The notes below the pieces were generated by a model. That model searched no databases and was not told where the DNA came from. It saw nothing but the letters and a program-made list of their open reading frames with translations. Positions 25,003-34,058 of a DNA stretch of 64,000 nucleotides are shown here, piece after piece. This DNA comes from Lachnospiraceae bacterium (GTDB lineage Bacteria > Bacillota > Clostridia > Lachnospirales > Lachnospiraceae): positions 27,264 through 91,263 of the forward strand of contig JAETQI010000014.1 of assembly GCA_021770755.1 (NCBI GenBank), written 5' to 3'. How positions within the stretch are numbered: position 1 is the stretch's first letter; the number at the start of each line of letters is the position of its first letter. Both the position numbers and the translations under genes were made by a program.

Positions 25003-26463
25003 ATGCCAGAAAATCGGGAAGAATTTTTTTATTATGTTTTGAATCACAGTCAGGAATGTATCATCAAATATGATTCCCGTGGATGTATCGACTATTGTAA
25101 TGACAGACTTCTTGAGCTCACAGGCTACAGTGCAGGTGAGCTTGTTGGCGTATATATCGGCGAACTGATCCAGAACGTGTTTGTGATCGAGGGGGATCAT
25201 GTCAGACTGGCAGATGAATACAGGGATCTGGAAGTCTTCGAGACGGTGCTGTACCGAAAGAATAAAACTTGTTTTCCGGTGGAGATCACGGTGGTATCCG
25301 GTGTTTTTGACGGGGCGGAGGTCACGATCTGCACGGCTGTCGATATGACCCGCTACAAGGAAAGCATCCGGAAAGTGGAGGAGACTACGATACAGATGCA
25401 GGAATCCATGAAGGCGAGGGACGCTTTTGTGGCGAATGTAACACATGAGCTGAGGACGCCTGTCAATGGGATCAAGGGACATGCGGAGATCATGATGGAG
25501 CAGGAACAGGATTTCCAGAAGACAAATTATCTCAAGATGATCCTTGACTGCTGTTCGACGATGGAGGGGATCATCAACAATATCCTTGATTTCTCCAAGC
25601 TTGAGGCGGGCAAGTTTCAGATTGACGAGAAGCCGTTTTCTTTTTATGACTTCATAGCGAAGATGGAAAAGATGTTCAACATGCTCACAATGAGGAAGGG
25701 ACTGCGGTTTACGCTCAATGTCGCGCAGGAGATTCCGGATAAGGTGATCGGCGATGAACTGCGGCTGACGCAGATTCTGAACAATCTCGTGTCCAATGCC
25801 GTGAAATTTACGGAACAGGGGTATGTCGGCGTCGAGGTATCCCTAAATACCAGGATCAACGATGAGATCGAGCTGTTCTTTATGGTGGTGGACACCGGTA
25901 TCGGACTGTCGCCGGAGGATAAGGATAAGCTGTTCAAGAGCTTTTCACAGGCGGATGCGTCTATTACCAGAAAATTCGGCGGTACAGGGCTTGGACTTGC
26001 CATCACGAAGGAGCTTGTGACCATGATGCACGGCAAGGTCTGGGCGGAGGGCGAGAAGGGCAAAGGTTCCACGTTCTCCTTTACGATCAGGCTCAAGACG
26101 GAGCACACGCAGGATACGGCGGAGCAGGAGCCTTCTATTAGAAAGTGGAAATATTCCAACAACCTCAACAGGATGGCGGGAGAACAGGATCTGATGAATG
26201 AGCTGGGCAGCGATATCAACATCAGGGAACTGAAAAAATATTTTGAAAAGCTCAATATCAGCATGGATATGGAGAACTGGCAGAAGGCGGAGAGCTTTGC
26301 GACGACTTTAAAACAGCTTGTCAGCAATGGTTCAAAGGATCTGCAGCGGCTGACTTTCCGGATGGAGATGTCGATCAGAAAATCAGACTGCGACAAGGCA
26401 AGGGAGTATGCCCAGAAGGTAAAGGAACAGTTGATGCTTGAAATAGAAGGTTTTGAGATATAA
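25003..26463 (+). CDS. Cytosolic PAS-domain sensor histidine kinase
   Basis: A 486-residue soluble kinase. An N-terminal PAS domain (about 1-120: HSQECIIKYDSRGCIDYCN, LTGYSAGELVG) precedes HisKA with H148 in VTHELRTPVNG and an ATPase domain with QILNNLVSNAVKF, DTGIGL and GTGLGLAITKE boxes. It has a C-terminal segment (about 375-486) rich in helices that I cannot name; it might be a degenerate phosphotransfer-like domain. No membrane segment is seen. Its start abuts cheW, replacing a CheA in the cluster. Partners in phosphotransfer are probably the CheY-like protein and the HD-GYP regulator of this operon. The signal is unknown. Confidence 0.9.
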   Translation: MPENREEFFYYVLNHSQECIIKYDSRGCIDYCNDRLLELTGYSAGELVGVYIGELIQNVFVIEGDHVRLADEYRDLEVFETVLYRKNKTCFPVEITVVSGVFDGAEVTICTAVDMTRYKESIRKVEETTIQMQESMKARDAFVANVTHELRTPVNGIKGHAEIMMEQEQDFQKTNYLKMILDCCSTMEGIINNILDFSKLEAGKFQIDEKPFSFYDFIAKMEKMFNMLTMRKGLRFTLNVAQEIPDKVIGDELRLTQILNNLVSNAVKFTEQGYVGVEVSLNTRINDEIELFFMVVDTGIGLSPEDKDKLFKSFSQADASITRKFGGTGLGLAITKELVTMMHGKVWAEGEKGKGSTFSFTIRLKTEHTQDTAEQEPSIRKWKYSNNLNRMAGEQDLMNELGSDINIRELKKYFEKLNISMDMENWQKAESFATTLKQLVSNGSKDLQRLTFRMEMSIRKSDCDKAREYAQKVKEQLMLEIEGFEI

Positions 26464-26493
26464 GGATCTGATAGATAAAGGAGTTTGGCAATC

Positions 26494-27579
26494 ATGAATA
26501 GAACATCACAAAATGATCGTGATATCAAGATACTTGTGGTTGATGATGTTGAGGTAAACCTGATCATTCTCGAGGAGATCATCAAAAGCATGGGGTATCA
26601 GGCATTGCTGGCGCAGAGCGTGAAGGAAGCGCTGGAGATCATCGGAGACAGCGACACGCTGCCGGGTTTGATCCTGTCAGATATCTCCATGCCCGAGACC
26701 GATGGGTTTACGTTTTGTTCTATGTTGAAAAATGATCCGTACACAAAGGATATTCCGGTCATCTTCATATCGGCGATGGATACCGCCTCGGATCTCAGCA
26801 AAGGATTCGAGCTTGGCGCAGTCGACTATATTCCGAAGCCTTTTGACAAGACGGAGGTGGAGATGCGCATCTCCACACACCTTAAGATCTATACGATGCA
26901 GAAGGATCTCGAGGAGAACAACAGGCAGCTCAATCTCGTGGTCGCGCGCCAGATGGAGAAGCTTAGGATCGAGCAGAAAAATATTATGACGGCGCTGGCA
27001 AGGCTTGTGGAGAGCCGCGAGAATGTGTCGGGTTCCCACTACAAAAATATATTGTACAACAGCCGGATCCTCGCGGAAGGAATGCAGTTATATCCGAAAT
27101 TTGAGGAGGAAGTGACGGATGATTTCATCGATACGATCGAGTCCAGCGCAGGGCTTCACGATATCGGCAAACTCATGATACCGGATCATATCCTGCTTAA
27201 GAACGCGCCGCTGGATGAGGAGGAGCGTCAGATCATGAGCACGCATGCGGAGCTTGGGGCAAAGACGCTGATGGATATCTATGAGGGCGTGGAGAAAAAC
27301 GATTTTATCGACATGGCGATCGATATCGCATGGTATCATCACGAGTGCTGGGACGGCTCCGGCTATCCGAAAGGACTCAAAGGCAGCGCGATACCGCTCG
27401 CGGCCCGCATCGTGAAGGTTGTGGATGTGTTTGACGCCATGATCAGCGAGCGGCATTACAAAAAGCCGATTCCGCTGGACCAGACGCTTACCTATATGCA
27501 GGAGAATGCGGGGAGCATCTTCGACCCGGATATCATCCGCGTATTTATGCGCATTTACCGGAATTTTAAGGGGATCTGA
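26494..27579 (+). CDS. HD-GYP response regulator (putative cyclic di-GMP phosphodiesterase)
   Basis: A 361-residue response regulator. The receiver (about 10-130) has VVDDVE, phospho-acceptor D63 in LSDISMPETDG and the Lys of IPKPF. A linking coiled coil (about 140-170) precedes an HD-GYP domain, with the HD pair H222/D223 in LHDIGKLM and HHECWDGSGYPKGLKG, so the GYP motif and the metal ligands are intact. Such proteins hydrolyse cyclic di-GMP. The start ATG 26494 follows AAAGGAG with a 10-base gap; a TTG at 26485 is in frame. As the last gene of the cluster it suggests that the output is a change in cyclic di-GMP rather than only flagellar control. Confidence 0.92.
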   Translation: MNRTSQNDRDIKILVVDDVEVNLIILEEIIKSMGYQALLAQSVKEALEIIGDSDTLPGLILSDISMPETDGFTFCSMLKNDPYTKDIPVIFISAMDTASDLSKGFELGAVDYIPKPFDKTEVEMRISTHLKIYTMQKDLEENNRQLNLVVARQMEKLRIEQKNIMTALARLVESRENVSGSHYKNILYNSRILAEGMQLYPKFEEEVTDDFIDTIESSAGLHDIGKLMIPDHILLKNAPLDEEERQIMSTHAELGAKTLMDIYEGVEKNDFIDMAIDIAWYHHECWDGSGYPKGLKGSAIPLAARIVKVVDVFDAMISERHYKKPIPLDQTLTYMQENAGSIFDPDIIRVFMRIYRNFKGI

Positions 27580-27620
27580 ACGGCATTGATAAATATGACA
27601 GTTCAGTAAAAATATACCAT

Positions 27621-27649
27621 TCATAAATCTTTTCACTCCGTTAATACTA
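27621..27649 (+). promoter_or_regulatory. Sigma-G-like forespore promoter for the SASP gene
   Basis: TCATA (27621-27625), 17-base spacer, AATACTA (27643-27649), close to the sigma-G consensus GHATR/CATXHTA. The leader before the start at 27734 carries a small hairpin AAGATAAG/CTTGTCTT. No sigma-A promoter is visible here. Confidence 0.6.
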
Positions 27650-27733
27650 GGATTAAGATAAGCGACAAAAAGCTTGTCTTTGAAGATAGATTTGTTATAG
27701 AGAGCAAAAATTGATTAACGGAGGTAAAAAATT

Positions 27734-27940
27734 ATGTCAACACAGAGTAGATCAAACAGAGTAGAAGTTCCTGAGGCAAAGGCAGCAATGGATCGTTTTA
27801 AGACTGAGGTAGCATCAGAGCTTGGCGTGAACTTAAAGGAGGGTTACAACGGTGACCTCACATCGCGCGAGGCAGGAAGCATCGGCGGCGAGATGGTTCG
27901 TAGAATGGTAAAGAGCTACGAGGAGTCTCTGAACAAATAA
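27734..27940 (+). CDS. Alpha/beta-type small acid-soluble spore protein
   Basis: A 68-residue DNA-binding spore protein. Family features: EAKAAMDRFKTEVASELGV with the GPR protease site around TEVASEL (residues 24-30), and the C-terminal SREAGSIGGEMVRRMVKSYEE. These proteins coat spore DNA and protect it from UV and heat, and are degraded at germination. GGAGGT lies at 27720-27725, eight bases before the start. A strong terminator follows, so it is a single-gene unit. It shows that the organism can form endospores. Confidence 0.95.
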   Translation: MSTQSRSNRVEVPEAKAAMDRFKTEVASELGVNLKEGYNGDLTSREAGSIGGEMVRRMVKSYEESLNK

Positions 27941-27957
27941 GACGGGATCAGGGCATG

Positions 27958-27994
27958 AAACGGGATGCGGTTTTATACTGCATCCCGTTTTTTT
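27958..27994 (+). terminator. Strong rho-independent terminator of the SASP gene
   Basis: AAACGGGATGC and GCATCCCGTTT form an 11-bp stem followed by TTTT. Confidence 0.92.
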
Positions 27995-28065
27995 GCGTTT
28001 TTTACGCACTTTCTCAATATTTTTTATTGTTTTAAAAAATTTTTCTTTTAATTTCAGGAAGCCTA

Positions 28066-28074
28066 TGCTATAAT
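28066..28074 (+). promoter_or_regulatory. Extended -10 promoter for tig
   Basis: TGCTATAAT (28066-28074); a weak TTTTAA lies at -35 with a 17-base spacer. The leader is about 95 bases. Confidence 0.6.
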
Positions 28075-28175
28075 AAAAAACGATTGGTAACTGTACAGTG
28101 GTTACAAAGGACAGTGTAAAATATAAAAATATTCATGATATGCATTGCATGATATGCAAGGAGGAAATGGGACAA

Positions 28176-29462
28176 ATGAGTTTACAGGTGGAGAAGTTAG
28201 AGGGAAATATGGCTAAGCTTACGATAGAAGTGCCGGCGGAGGATCTGGAGCAGGCGATCAACAAAGCTTATCAGAAAAATAAGAACAAGCTGAGCATTCC
28301 GGGATTTCGCAAGGGCAAGGTTCCCCGCAAGATGCTGGAGCAGATGTATGGCAAGGAGATCTTTTATGAGGATGCGGCGAACATTGTCATTCCTACTGCA
28401 TACGCAAAGGCTGTGGATGAGTGCACAGAGGAGATCGTGTCCCAGCCTGAGATCGATATCGTGCAGGTAGAGGCAGGAAAGCCTTTTATATTTACCGCGG
28501 AGGTAGCATTGAAGCCGGGAGTGACCCTTGGAAAGTACAAGGGCGTCGAGATCGATGCGATCGACCGGACTGTCACCGAGGAGGAGATCGATGCGGCGAT
28601 CGACAGGGAGCGGGAGAACAATGCGAGAACGATCTCTGTCGAGGACAGGGCTGTCAAGGACGGCGATATGACAGTCATTGATTTCGAAGGTTTTGTGGAC
28701 GGGGAGAGCTTTGACGGCGGCAAGGGTGAGAATTATCCGCTTACCATCGGCTCTAACACCTTTATCCCGGGATTTGAGGAGCAGCTTGTGGGCGCGGAGC
28801 TCGACAGCGAGGTGGAAGTCAATGTGACGTTCCCGGAGGATTACCAGGCAGCGGAACTGGCAGGAAAGCCGGCTGTGTTCAAGTGCACGGTCAAGGAGAT
28901 CAAGGAGAAAGAGCTGCCGGAGCTTGACGATGAGTTTGCAAGTGAGGTGTCAGAGTTTGATACCCTGGCAGAGTACAGGGAAGATGTGAAGAAGAATCTG
29001 ACCGAGAAGAAGGAAGAGGAAGCAAAGGCTGTAAAGGAAGAGAAAGTGATCGAGGCGATCGTAGCCGATGCGCAGATGGATATTCCGCAGGCTATGCTCA
29101 AGACACAGCAGCGCTCGATGGCGGATGATTTCGCCCAGAGGATCCAGATGCAGGGAATCTCGATCGACCAGTATTTCCAGTTTACGGGTCTTACGAAAGA
29201 GGCGCTCTTAGAGCAGCTCAAGCCGCAGGCAGAGCAGCGGATCCAGTCGAGACTGGTGCTTGAGGCTGTTGCCAGGGCAGAGAATATAGAGGCGAGTGAG
29301 GAGGAGTTTGCTGCAGAGATCAAGAAGATGGCAGAGGCTTACCAGATGGAGGAAGACAAGATCAAAGAGATGATCGGTGAGTATGAGCAGAAGTCGATCA
29401 GGGAGGATATCTGCATCAGAAAGGCGCTGGAGCTGGCAGTGGATAGTGCAGTGGAAAAATAG
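28176..29462 (+). CDS. tig: Trigger factor, ribosome-associated chaperone
   Basis: A 428-residue chaperone and prolyl isomerase. The N-terminal ribosome-binding domain carries GFRKGKVPRKMLE, which docks at L23 (positions about 44-56). The FKBP-type domain (about 155-245) reads VKDGDMTVIDFEGFVDGESFDGGKGENYPLTIGSNTFIPGFEEQL. The C-terminal helical cradle is Glu/Lys-rich. The gene heads the conserved Firmicute order tig-clpP-clpX-lon-ysxC. Two in-frame starts exist: ATG 28176 has AGGAGG 11 bases upstream, whereas ATG 28167 is only two bases from it. Confidence 0.95.
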   Translation: MSLQVEKLEGNMAKLTIEVPAEDLEQAINKAYQKNKNKLSIPGFRKGKVPRKMLEQMYGKEIFYEDAANIVIPTAYAKAVDECTEEIVSQPEIDIVQVEAGKPFIFTAEVALKPGVTLGKYKGVEIDAIDRTVTEEEIDAAIDRERENNARTISVEDRAVKDGDMTVIDFEGFVDGESFDGGKGENYPLTIGSNTFIPGFEEQLVGAELDSEVEVNVTFPEDYQAAELAGKPAVFKCTVKEIKEKELPELDDEFASEVSEFDTLAEYREDVKKNLTEKKEEEAKAVKEEKVIEAIVADAQMDIPQAMLKTQQRSMADDFAQRIQMQGISIDQYFQFTGLTKEALLEQLKPQAEQRIQSRLVLEAVARAENIEASEEEFAAEIKKMAEAYQMEEDKIKEMIGEYEQKSIREDICIRKALELAVDSAVEK

Positions 29463-29481
29463 AATAAAAATATTAAAAAAA

Positions 29482-29520
29482 TATAATAATTGTGCTGACT
29501 ATTTGCACAATTATTATATT
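29482..29520 (+). terminator. Terminator between tig and clpP
   Basis: A 13-bp perfect inverted repeat ATAATAATTGTGC / GCACAATTATTAT, loop TGACTATTT, followed by ATTT. It is AT-rich, so probably partial. Confidence 0.65.
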
Positions 29521-29531
29521 TGCGTTATACT
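29503..29531 (+). promoter_or_regulatory. clpP promoter overlapping the tig terminator
   Basis: TTGCAC (29503-29508), 17-base spacer, TATACT (29526-29531). The -35 lies in the right arm of the tig terminator stem. Confidence 0.65.
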
Positions 29532-29566
29532 GAATTTTAATAGTATTCGGAGTGGAGGTAAAAACT

Positions 29567-30175
29567 ATGAGTTTAGTACCATATGTCATAGAACAAACAA
29601 GCCGGGGAGAGCGCTCATACGACATTTATTCCAGACTGTTGAAGGAGCGCATCATATTTCTGGGTGAGGAAGTAAACGAGACGACGGCAAGCCTCACGGT
29701 GGCGCAGCTTTTGTTTCTGGAGGCTGAGGATCCGGAAAAGGATATACAGCTATACATCAATAGTCCGGGAGGTTCTGTCACGGCGGGCATGGCGATCTAT
29801 GATACCATGCGCTACATCAAGTGTGATGTGTCGACGATCTGTATCGGGATGGCAGCCAGCATGGGCGCGTTCCTGCTTGCAGGCGGTACAAAGGGCAAGC
29901 GGCTTGCGCTTCCCAACGCGGAGATCATGATCCATCAGCCGCTTGGCGGGGCACAGGGACAGGCGACAGAGATCGAGATCGCGGCAAAACATATTCTGCG
30001 CACCAAGCAGAAGTTAAACAGCATTCTGGCGGAGAACTGTGGACAGCCGTATGATGTGGTCGCGGCAGACACGGAGCGCGACAATTGGAAGTCGGCTGAG
30101 GAGGCGATGCAGTACGGCCTGATCGACAAGGTGATCGCGGACAGAGCCGATGCGGCGGATGACAAAGAGAATTAG
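29567..30175 (+). CDS. clpP: ATP-dependent Clp protease proteolytic subunit
   Basis: A 202-residue serine protease subunit with catalytic S98 (GMAASMG), H123 (MIHQPLGG) and an Asp in the TERDNW segment near residue 172, matching the numbering of characterised ClpP. It forms the 14-mer chamber that degrades substrates delivered by ClpX. The N-terminus [24 protein letters not shown] is the mature form, so propeptide processing removes little. GGAGGT at 29554-29559 fixes the start. clpX follows in the same direction 46 bases later. Confidence 0.96.
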   Translation: MSLVPYVIEQTSRGERSYDIYSRLLKERIIFLGEEVNETTASLTVAQLLFLEAEDPEKDIQLYINSPGGSVTAGMAIYDTMRYIKCDVSTICIGMAASMGAFLLAGGTKGKRLALPNAEIMIHQPLGGAQGQATEIEIAAKHILRTKQKLNSILAENCGQPYDVVAADTERDNWKSAEEAMQYGLIDKVIADRADAADDKEN

Positions 30176-30221
30176 ATTTTATATTTTGATTGAATGAATT
30201 ATGAGTAAAGGGAGAAAAAGG

Positions 30222-31490
30222 ATGGCTGGAAAAAGCACTGAGGGAAGGGTAAGATGTTCTTTCTGCAACAAAACACAGGATCAGGTGAGAAAGCTGATAG
30301 CAGGTCCATCCGGTGTTTATATCTGTGATGAGTGTGTCGATATCTGCGCGGACATTATCGAGGAGGAGTACGAGGAGGAACAGATCGACGGCGGTTTCGA
30401 GATCAACCTCTTAAAGCCTGTGGAGATCAAAGAGTTTCTCGACGAGTATGTGATCGGACAGGAAGAAGCCAAGAAGGTATTGTCGGTGGCTGTGTACAAT
30501 CATTACAAACGTGTGATGGCTGAGAAAGATCTCGATGTGGAGCTCCAGAAGAGCAACATCATCATGATCGGTCCGACGGGTTCTGGTAAAACATATCTGG
30601 CACAGACACTTGCCAAGATCATCAATGTCCCTTTTGCGATCGCAGATGCGACGACGCTCACAGAGGCAGGTTATGTGGGAGAGGACGTTGAGAATATCCT
30701 TTTAAAGCTTATTCAGGCAGCGGATTATGACATTGAGAGGGCGCAGTACGGTATCATCTATATCGATGAGATCGATAAGATCACGAAGAAAAGCGAAAAT
30801 GTCTCGATCACCAGAGATGTCTCCGGCGAGGGTGTGCAGCAGGCCCTTTTAAAGATCGTTGAGGGGACGGTAGCGAGTGTTCCGCCGCAGGGCGGCAGAA
30901 AACATCCGCATCAGGAACTGATACAGATCGATACGACAAATATCCTGTTTATCTGCGGCGGTGCTTTTGATGGACTCGACAAGATCGTCGAGAACCGGCT
31001 TGACCGCAAGTCCATAGGTTTTAACAAGGATATCGCAGAGAAGACAACGAGGGATCTCGGCGCTGTGTTCAAGGAAGTAACACCCCAGGATCTGACTAAG
31101 TACGGTCTCATTCCGGAGTTTGTCGGCAGGGTGCCGATCAATGTGTCGCTGGAAGGACTGGATAAGGATGCACTCGTGCGGATCCTGAAAGAGCCAAAGA
31201 GCGCCCTGATCAAGCAGTACCAGAAGTTATTTGAGTTTGACAATGTTAAGCTTACCTTCGAGCCGGACGCGATCGATGCGATCGCAGAGAAAGCGCTGGA
31301 GAGAAAGACAGGGGCCAGAGGTCTGCGTTCTATCATGGAGAGCATTATGATGGACATCATGTATGAGATCCCTTCCGATGACACGATCGAGAGCTGTGTG
31401 GTCACGAAGGAGTCCGTAGAAGGAACAAGTCAGCCTTTTGTAGTACACCGCGAAGCAATGCGCACAGAGCGTGAGAAAAAGGCGAGATAA
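30222..31490 (+). CDS. clpX: ClpX unfoldase, ATP-binding subunit of ClpXP
   Basis: A 422-residue AAA+ protein. The zinc-binding domain has two CxxC pairs (CSFCNK and CDECVDIC). Walker A is GPTGSGKT, Walker [10 protein letters not shown], and the sensor-2 region [10 protein letters not shown] is intact. The ClpP-docking loop carries the IGF-type signature (KSIGF). Start ATG 30222 is preferred since AAAGGGAG is eight bases upstream; an ATG at 30201 is in frame without such a site. ClpXP degrades ssrA- and alanine-tailed chains, linking it to rqcH in this window. Confidence 0.96.
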   Translation: MAGKSTEGRVRCSFCNKTQDQVRKLIAGPSGVYICDECVDICADIIEEEYEEEQIDGGFEINLLKPVEIKEFLDEYVIGQEEAKKVLSVAVYNHYKRVMAEKDLDVELQKSNIIMIGPTGSGKTYLAQTLAKIINVPFAIADATTLTEAGYVGEDVENILLKLIQAADYDIERAQYGIIYIDEIDKITKKSENVSITRDVSGEGVQQALLKIVEGTVASVPPQGGRKHPHQELIQIDTTNILFICGGAFDGLDKIVENRLDRKSIGFNKDIAEKTTRDLGAVFKEVTPQDLTKYGLIPEFVGRVPINVSLEGLDKDALVRILKEPKSALIKQYQKLFEFDNVKLTFEPDAIDAIAEKALERKTGARGLRSIMESIMMDIMYEIPSDDTIESCVVTKESVEGTSQPFVVHREAMRTEREKKAR

Positions 31491-31507
31491 ATAAATGGAT
31501 TGATTAT

Positions 31508-31537
31508 AAGCGCCGCCTTTTAAGAGGGCGGCGCTTT
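31508..31537 (+). terminator. Hairpin after clpX
   Basis: 10-bp GC-rich stem AAGCGCCGCC/GGCGGCGCTT, loop TTTTAAGAG, with only a short T-run. Readthrough into lon is likely. Confidence 0.55.
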
Positions 31538-31539
31538 AC

Positions 31540-31618
31540 GCACACGCACACCCTGAGGAAACAGGTCAGCATACGCTGGCGGGCGCGCGGGCAGGGGAAG
31601 ACGACGCTTCCCCGCCCG
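31540..31618. repeat. Dispersed intergenic repeat, copy C, with hairpin
   Basis: Includes GAGGAAACAGGTCAGCATACGC, partly identical to copy A (GTCAGCATACGC), and ends in the hairpin CGGGCAGGGGAAG/CTTCCCCGCCCG (31588-31618, one-base bulge). It lies between clpX and lon. Confidence 0.6.
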
Positions 31619-31649
31619 ATCACAGAGACATATGGAGAGGATTTTACAG

Positions 31650-34055
31650 ATGGAACAGATAACAGCAGCATTACCTTTGGTGGCACTGCGGGGATTGACA
31701 GTGGTGCCAAACATGATCATACATTTTGATCTGAACAGGGATATGTCAAAGAGGGCTATTGAGCAGGCGCTGAACGAGACACAGAAAGTGCTGCTTGTAC
31801 CGCAGATCGATCCCGAGGAAGAGGAACCGGATATTGACGGGTTATATAAAGTGTGTACGGTCGCAGGCATCAAGCAGGTTACAAAACTTCCAAACAGCAT
31901 TGACAGGGTCATGGTGGAAGCTGTGGCGAGGGCGCGCATCATCGAACTGGATGACAATGACGGACAGTATTTCAGTGCGCAGTACGAAGAGATCGACGAC
32001 AACGAAAATGCGCTCGAACCGGCTGAGGAGGAGGCGCTGACGCGCACGCTTAAGGAAGTGTTTGACACGTATGTCCGGTTTTATCCCAAGATCGGAAAGA
32101 GCCTGGGGAAGTATTTTAAAGACGGGAGCAGTCTGACAGTACTGATGAACCAGATCCTGATCAACACACCCTTCTCGTATGATCAGAAACAGCAGATACT
32201 GGAGATCGAGGATATTGCCGGCCAGTGCGGGGAGCTTGTGGCGCTGATCATGAACGAGGCGCAGATCGCGGCGATCCGCACGCAGTTGGCGGTCAAGATC
32301 AGGGAGAAGATCGACAAGAACCAGAAGGACTATATTCTGCGCGAGCAGATGGAATATATTCAGGAAGAACTCGGGGACAAGAACCAGTATTCCGATGTGA
32401 AGCATTATGAGGAAGCGCTTGAAAAGCTGAAAGCGGATGCGGAAGTAAAGGAAAAGATCCAGAAAGAGATCAACAGATTCAAGACGATCATGGGTTCAAG
32501 CTCGGAGAGCGCGGTGGAGCGGGGCTATATCGAGACCCTCCTGGAACTGCCGTGGAACAAGGCTTCGAAGGACAACAATGACATCAACAGGGCGGAGGCG
32601 ATCCTGGAGAGAGATCATTACGGGCTGGAGAAGGTCAAGGAGCGCATCGTCGAGTATCTGGCAGTCCGATGTCTGACCAGCAAGGGCGAGGCACCGATCC
32701 TGTGTCTGGTGGGACCGCCCGGAACCGGCAAGACTTCCATCGCCAAATCGATCGCGGAGGCGCTCAACAAAAAATACGTCAGGATCTGTCTGGGCGGTGT
32801 GCGCGATGAGGCGGAGATCAGAGGGCACCGCAAGACTTATGTCGGGGCGATGCCGGGGAGGATCGCAAACGGTCTGAAACAGGCGGGTGTGTGCAATCCG
32901 CTGATGCTGCTGGACGAGATCGACAAGGTCAGCAGCGACTATAAGGGGGATACCTCGTCGGCGCTGCTGGAGGTGCTCGATCCGGAGCAGAACTGTCATT
33001 TCAGGGATCACTATGTGGAACTGCCGATCGACCTGTCCAGGGTTTTGTTCATCGCGACCGCGAACGATGCGGGCAATATCCCAAGACCGCTGCTGGACCG
33101 CATGGATATCATCGAGGTGACAAGCTACACTGCAAATGAGAAGTTTCATATAGCAAAGGAACATCTGTGGGAGAAACAGCTTGCAAAAAACGGTCTCAAA
33201 GAGACACAACTGACGATCAGCGACAACGCGGTCAAGGGGATTATCGACCACTATACGAAAGAGGCAGGTGTGCGAAATCTCGAGCGGAAGCTCGGGACAG
33301 TCTGCAGGAAGGCGGCGCTGGAGATACTCAAAGACAGGGGCGGAAAACCGAGAAAGCAGGTGCAGGATAAGTGTATCAAGGTGAACAGCCAGAAACTGGA
33401 AAAATACCTTGGAAAGCCCAAATACAGCGTTGACATGGCAAACGAGAAGGATGATGTCGGGATCGTCAGGGGGCTTGCATGGACGAGCGTGGGCGGTGAT
33501 ACGCTGCAGATCGAGGTGAACATCATGCCCGGAAAGGGTGAGATCGAGCTGACCGGAAAGCTCGGCGATGTGATGAAGGAGTCCGCGATGACCGGGATCA
33601 GTTATATCAGGTCGATCGCCCCCCGATACAAGATCGATCCGGAATTTTTTAAAGAAAATGATTTTCACCTCCATATTCCCGAGGGGGCAGTTCCCAAGGA
33701 TGGACCGTCTGCGGGGATCACGATGGCGACGGCAGTGCTGTCGGCGATCACGGACACACCTGTCAGGGCGAAGGTCGCCATGACAGGTGAGATCACGCTG
33801 CGGGGAAGGGTGCTTCCGATCGGCGGATTGAAAGAAAAGCTGCTGGCGGCAAAGACAGCGGGGATCACCACGGTTCTGGTGCCAAAGGAAAACGAGAAGG
33901 ATGTGGCAGAGATCTCCGGCGAGATCAAGTCGGGGATGGAGATCTGCTTTGTAAGCTCCATGGACGAGGTGATACCGCTGGCGTTTGCGCAGGAGATCAA
34001 GGTCAGAAAAACGAGAAGCGGAAACAGGAAGAAAACGGTAACGGGAGAGAAATAA
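31650..34055 (+). CDS. lon: ATP-dependent protease Lon (LonA)
   Basis: An 801-residue LonA with the N-terminal substrate-binding domain (LPLVALRGLTVVPNMIIHFD), AAA+ module (Walker A GPPGTGKTS; Walker B MLLDEIDK), and the C-terminal protease domain with catalytic S687 (KDGPSAGIT) and Lys near residue 730 (GLKEKLLAAK). It degrades misfolded and regulatory proteins. ATG 31650 is preferred because GGAGAGG lies nine bases upstream; ATG 31632 is in frame but overlaps the site. The ysxC gene starts three bases after the stop, as is common for this pair in Firmicutes. Confidence 0.96.
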   Translation: MEQITAALPLVALRGLTVVPNMIIHFDLNRDMSKRAIEQALNETQKVLLVPQIDPEEEEPDIDGLYKVCTVAGIKQVTKLPNSIDRVMVEAVARARIIELDDNDGQYFSAQYEEIDDNENALEPAEEEALTRTLKEVFDTYVRFYPKIGKSLGKYFKDGSSLTVLMNQILINTPFSYDQKQQILEIEDIAGQCGELVALIMNEAQIAAIRTQLAVKIREKIDKNQKDYILREQMEYIQEELGDKNQYSDVKHYEEALEKLKADAEVKEKIQKEINRFKTIMGSSSESAVERGYIETLLELPWNKASKDNNDINRAEAILERDHYGLEKVKERIVEYLAVRCLTSKGEAPILCLVGPPGTGKTSIAKSIAEALNKKYVRICLGGVRDEAEIRGHRKTYVGAMPGRIANGLKQAGVCNPLMLLDEIDKVSSDYKGDTSSALLEVLDPEQNCHFRDHYVELPIDLSRVLFIATANDAGNIPRPLLDRMDIIEVTSYTANEKFHIAKEHLWEKQLAKNGLKETQLTISDNAVKGIIDHYTKEAGVRNLERKLGTVCRKAALEILKDRGGKPRKQVQDKCIKVNSQKLEKYLGKPKYSVDMANEKDDVGIVRGLAWTSVGGDTLQIEVNIMPGKGEIELTGKLGDVMKESAMTGISYIRSIAPRYKIDPEFFKENDFHLHIPEGAVPKDGPSAGITMATAVLSAITDTPVRAKVAMTGEITLRGRVLPIGGLKEKLLAAKTAGITTVLVPKENEKDVAEISGEIKSGMEICFVSSMDEVIPLAFAQEIKVRKTRSGNRKKTVTGEK

Positions 34056-34058
34056 AAG

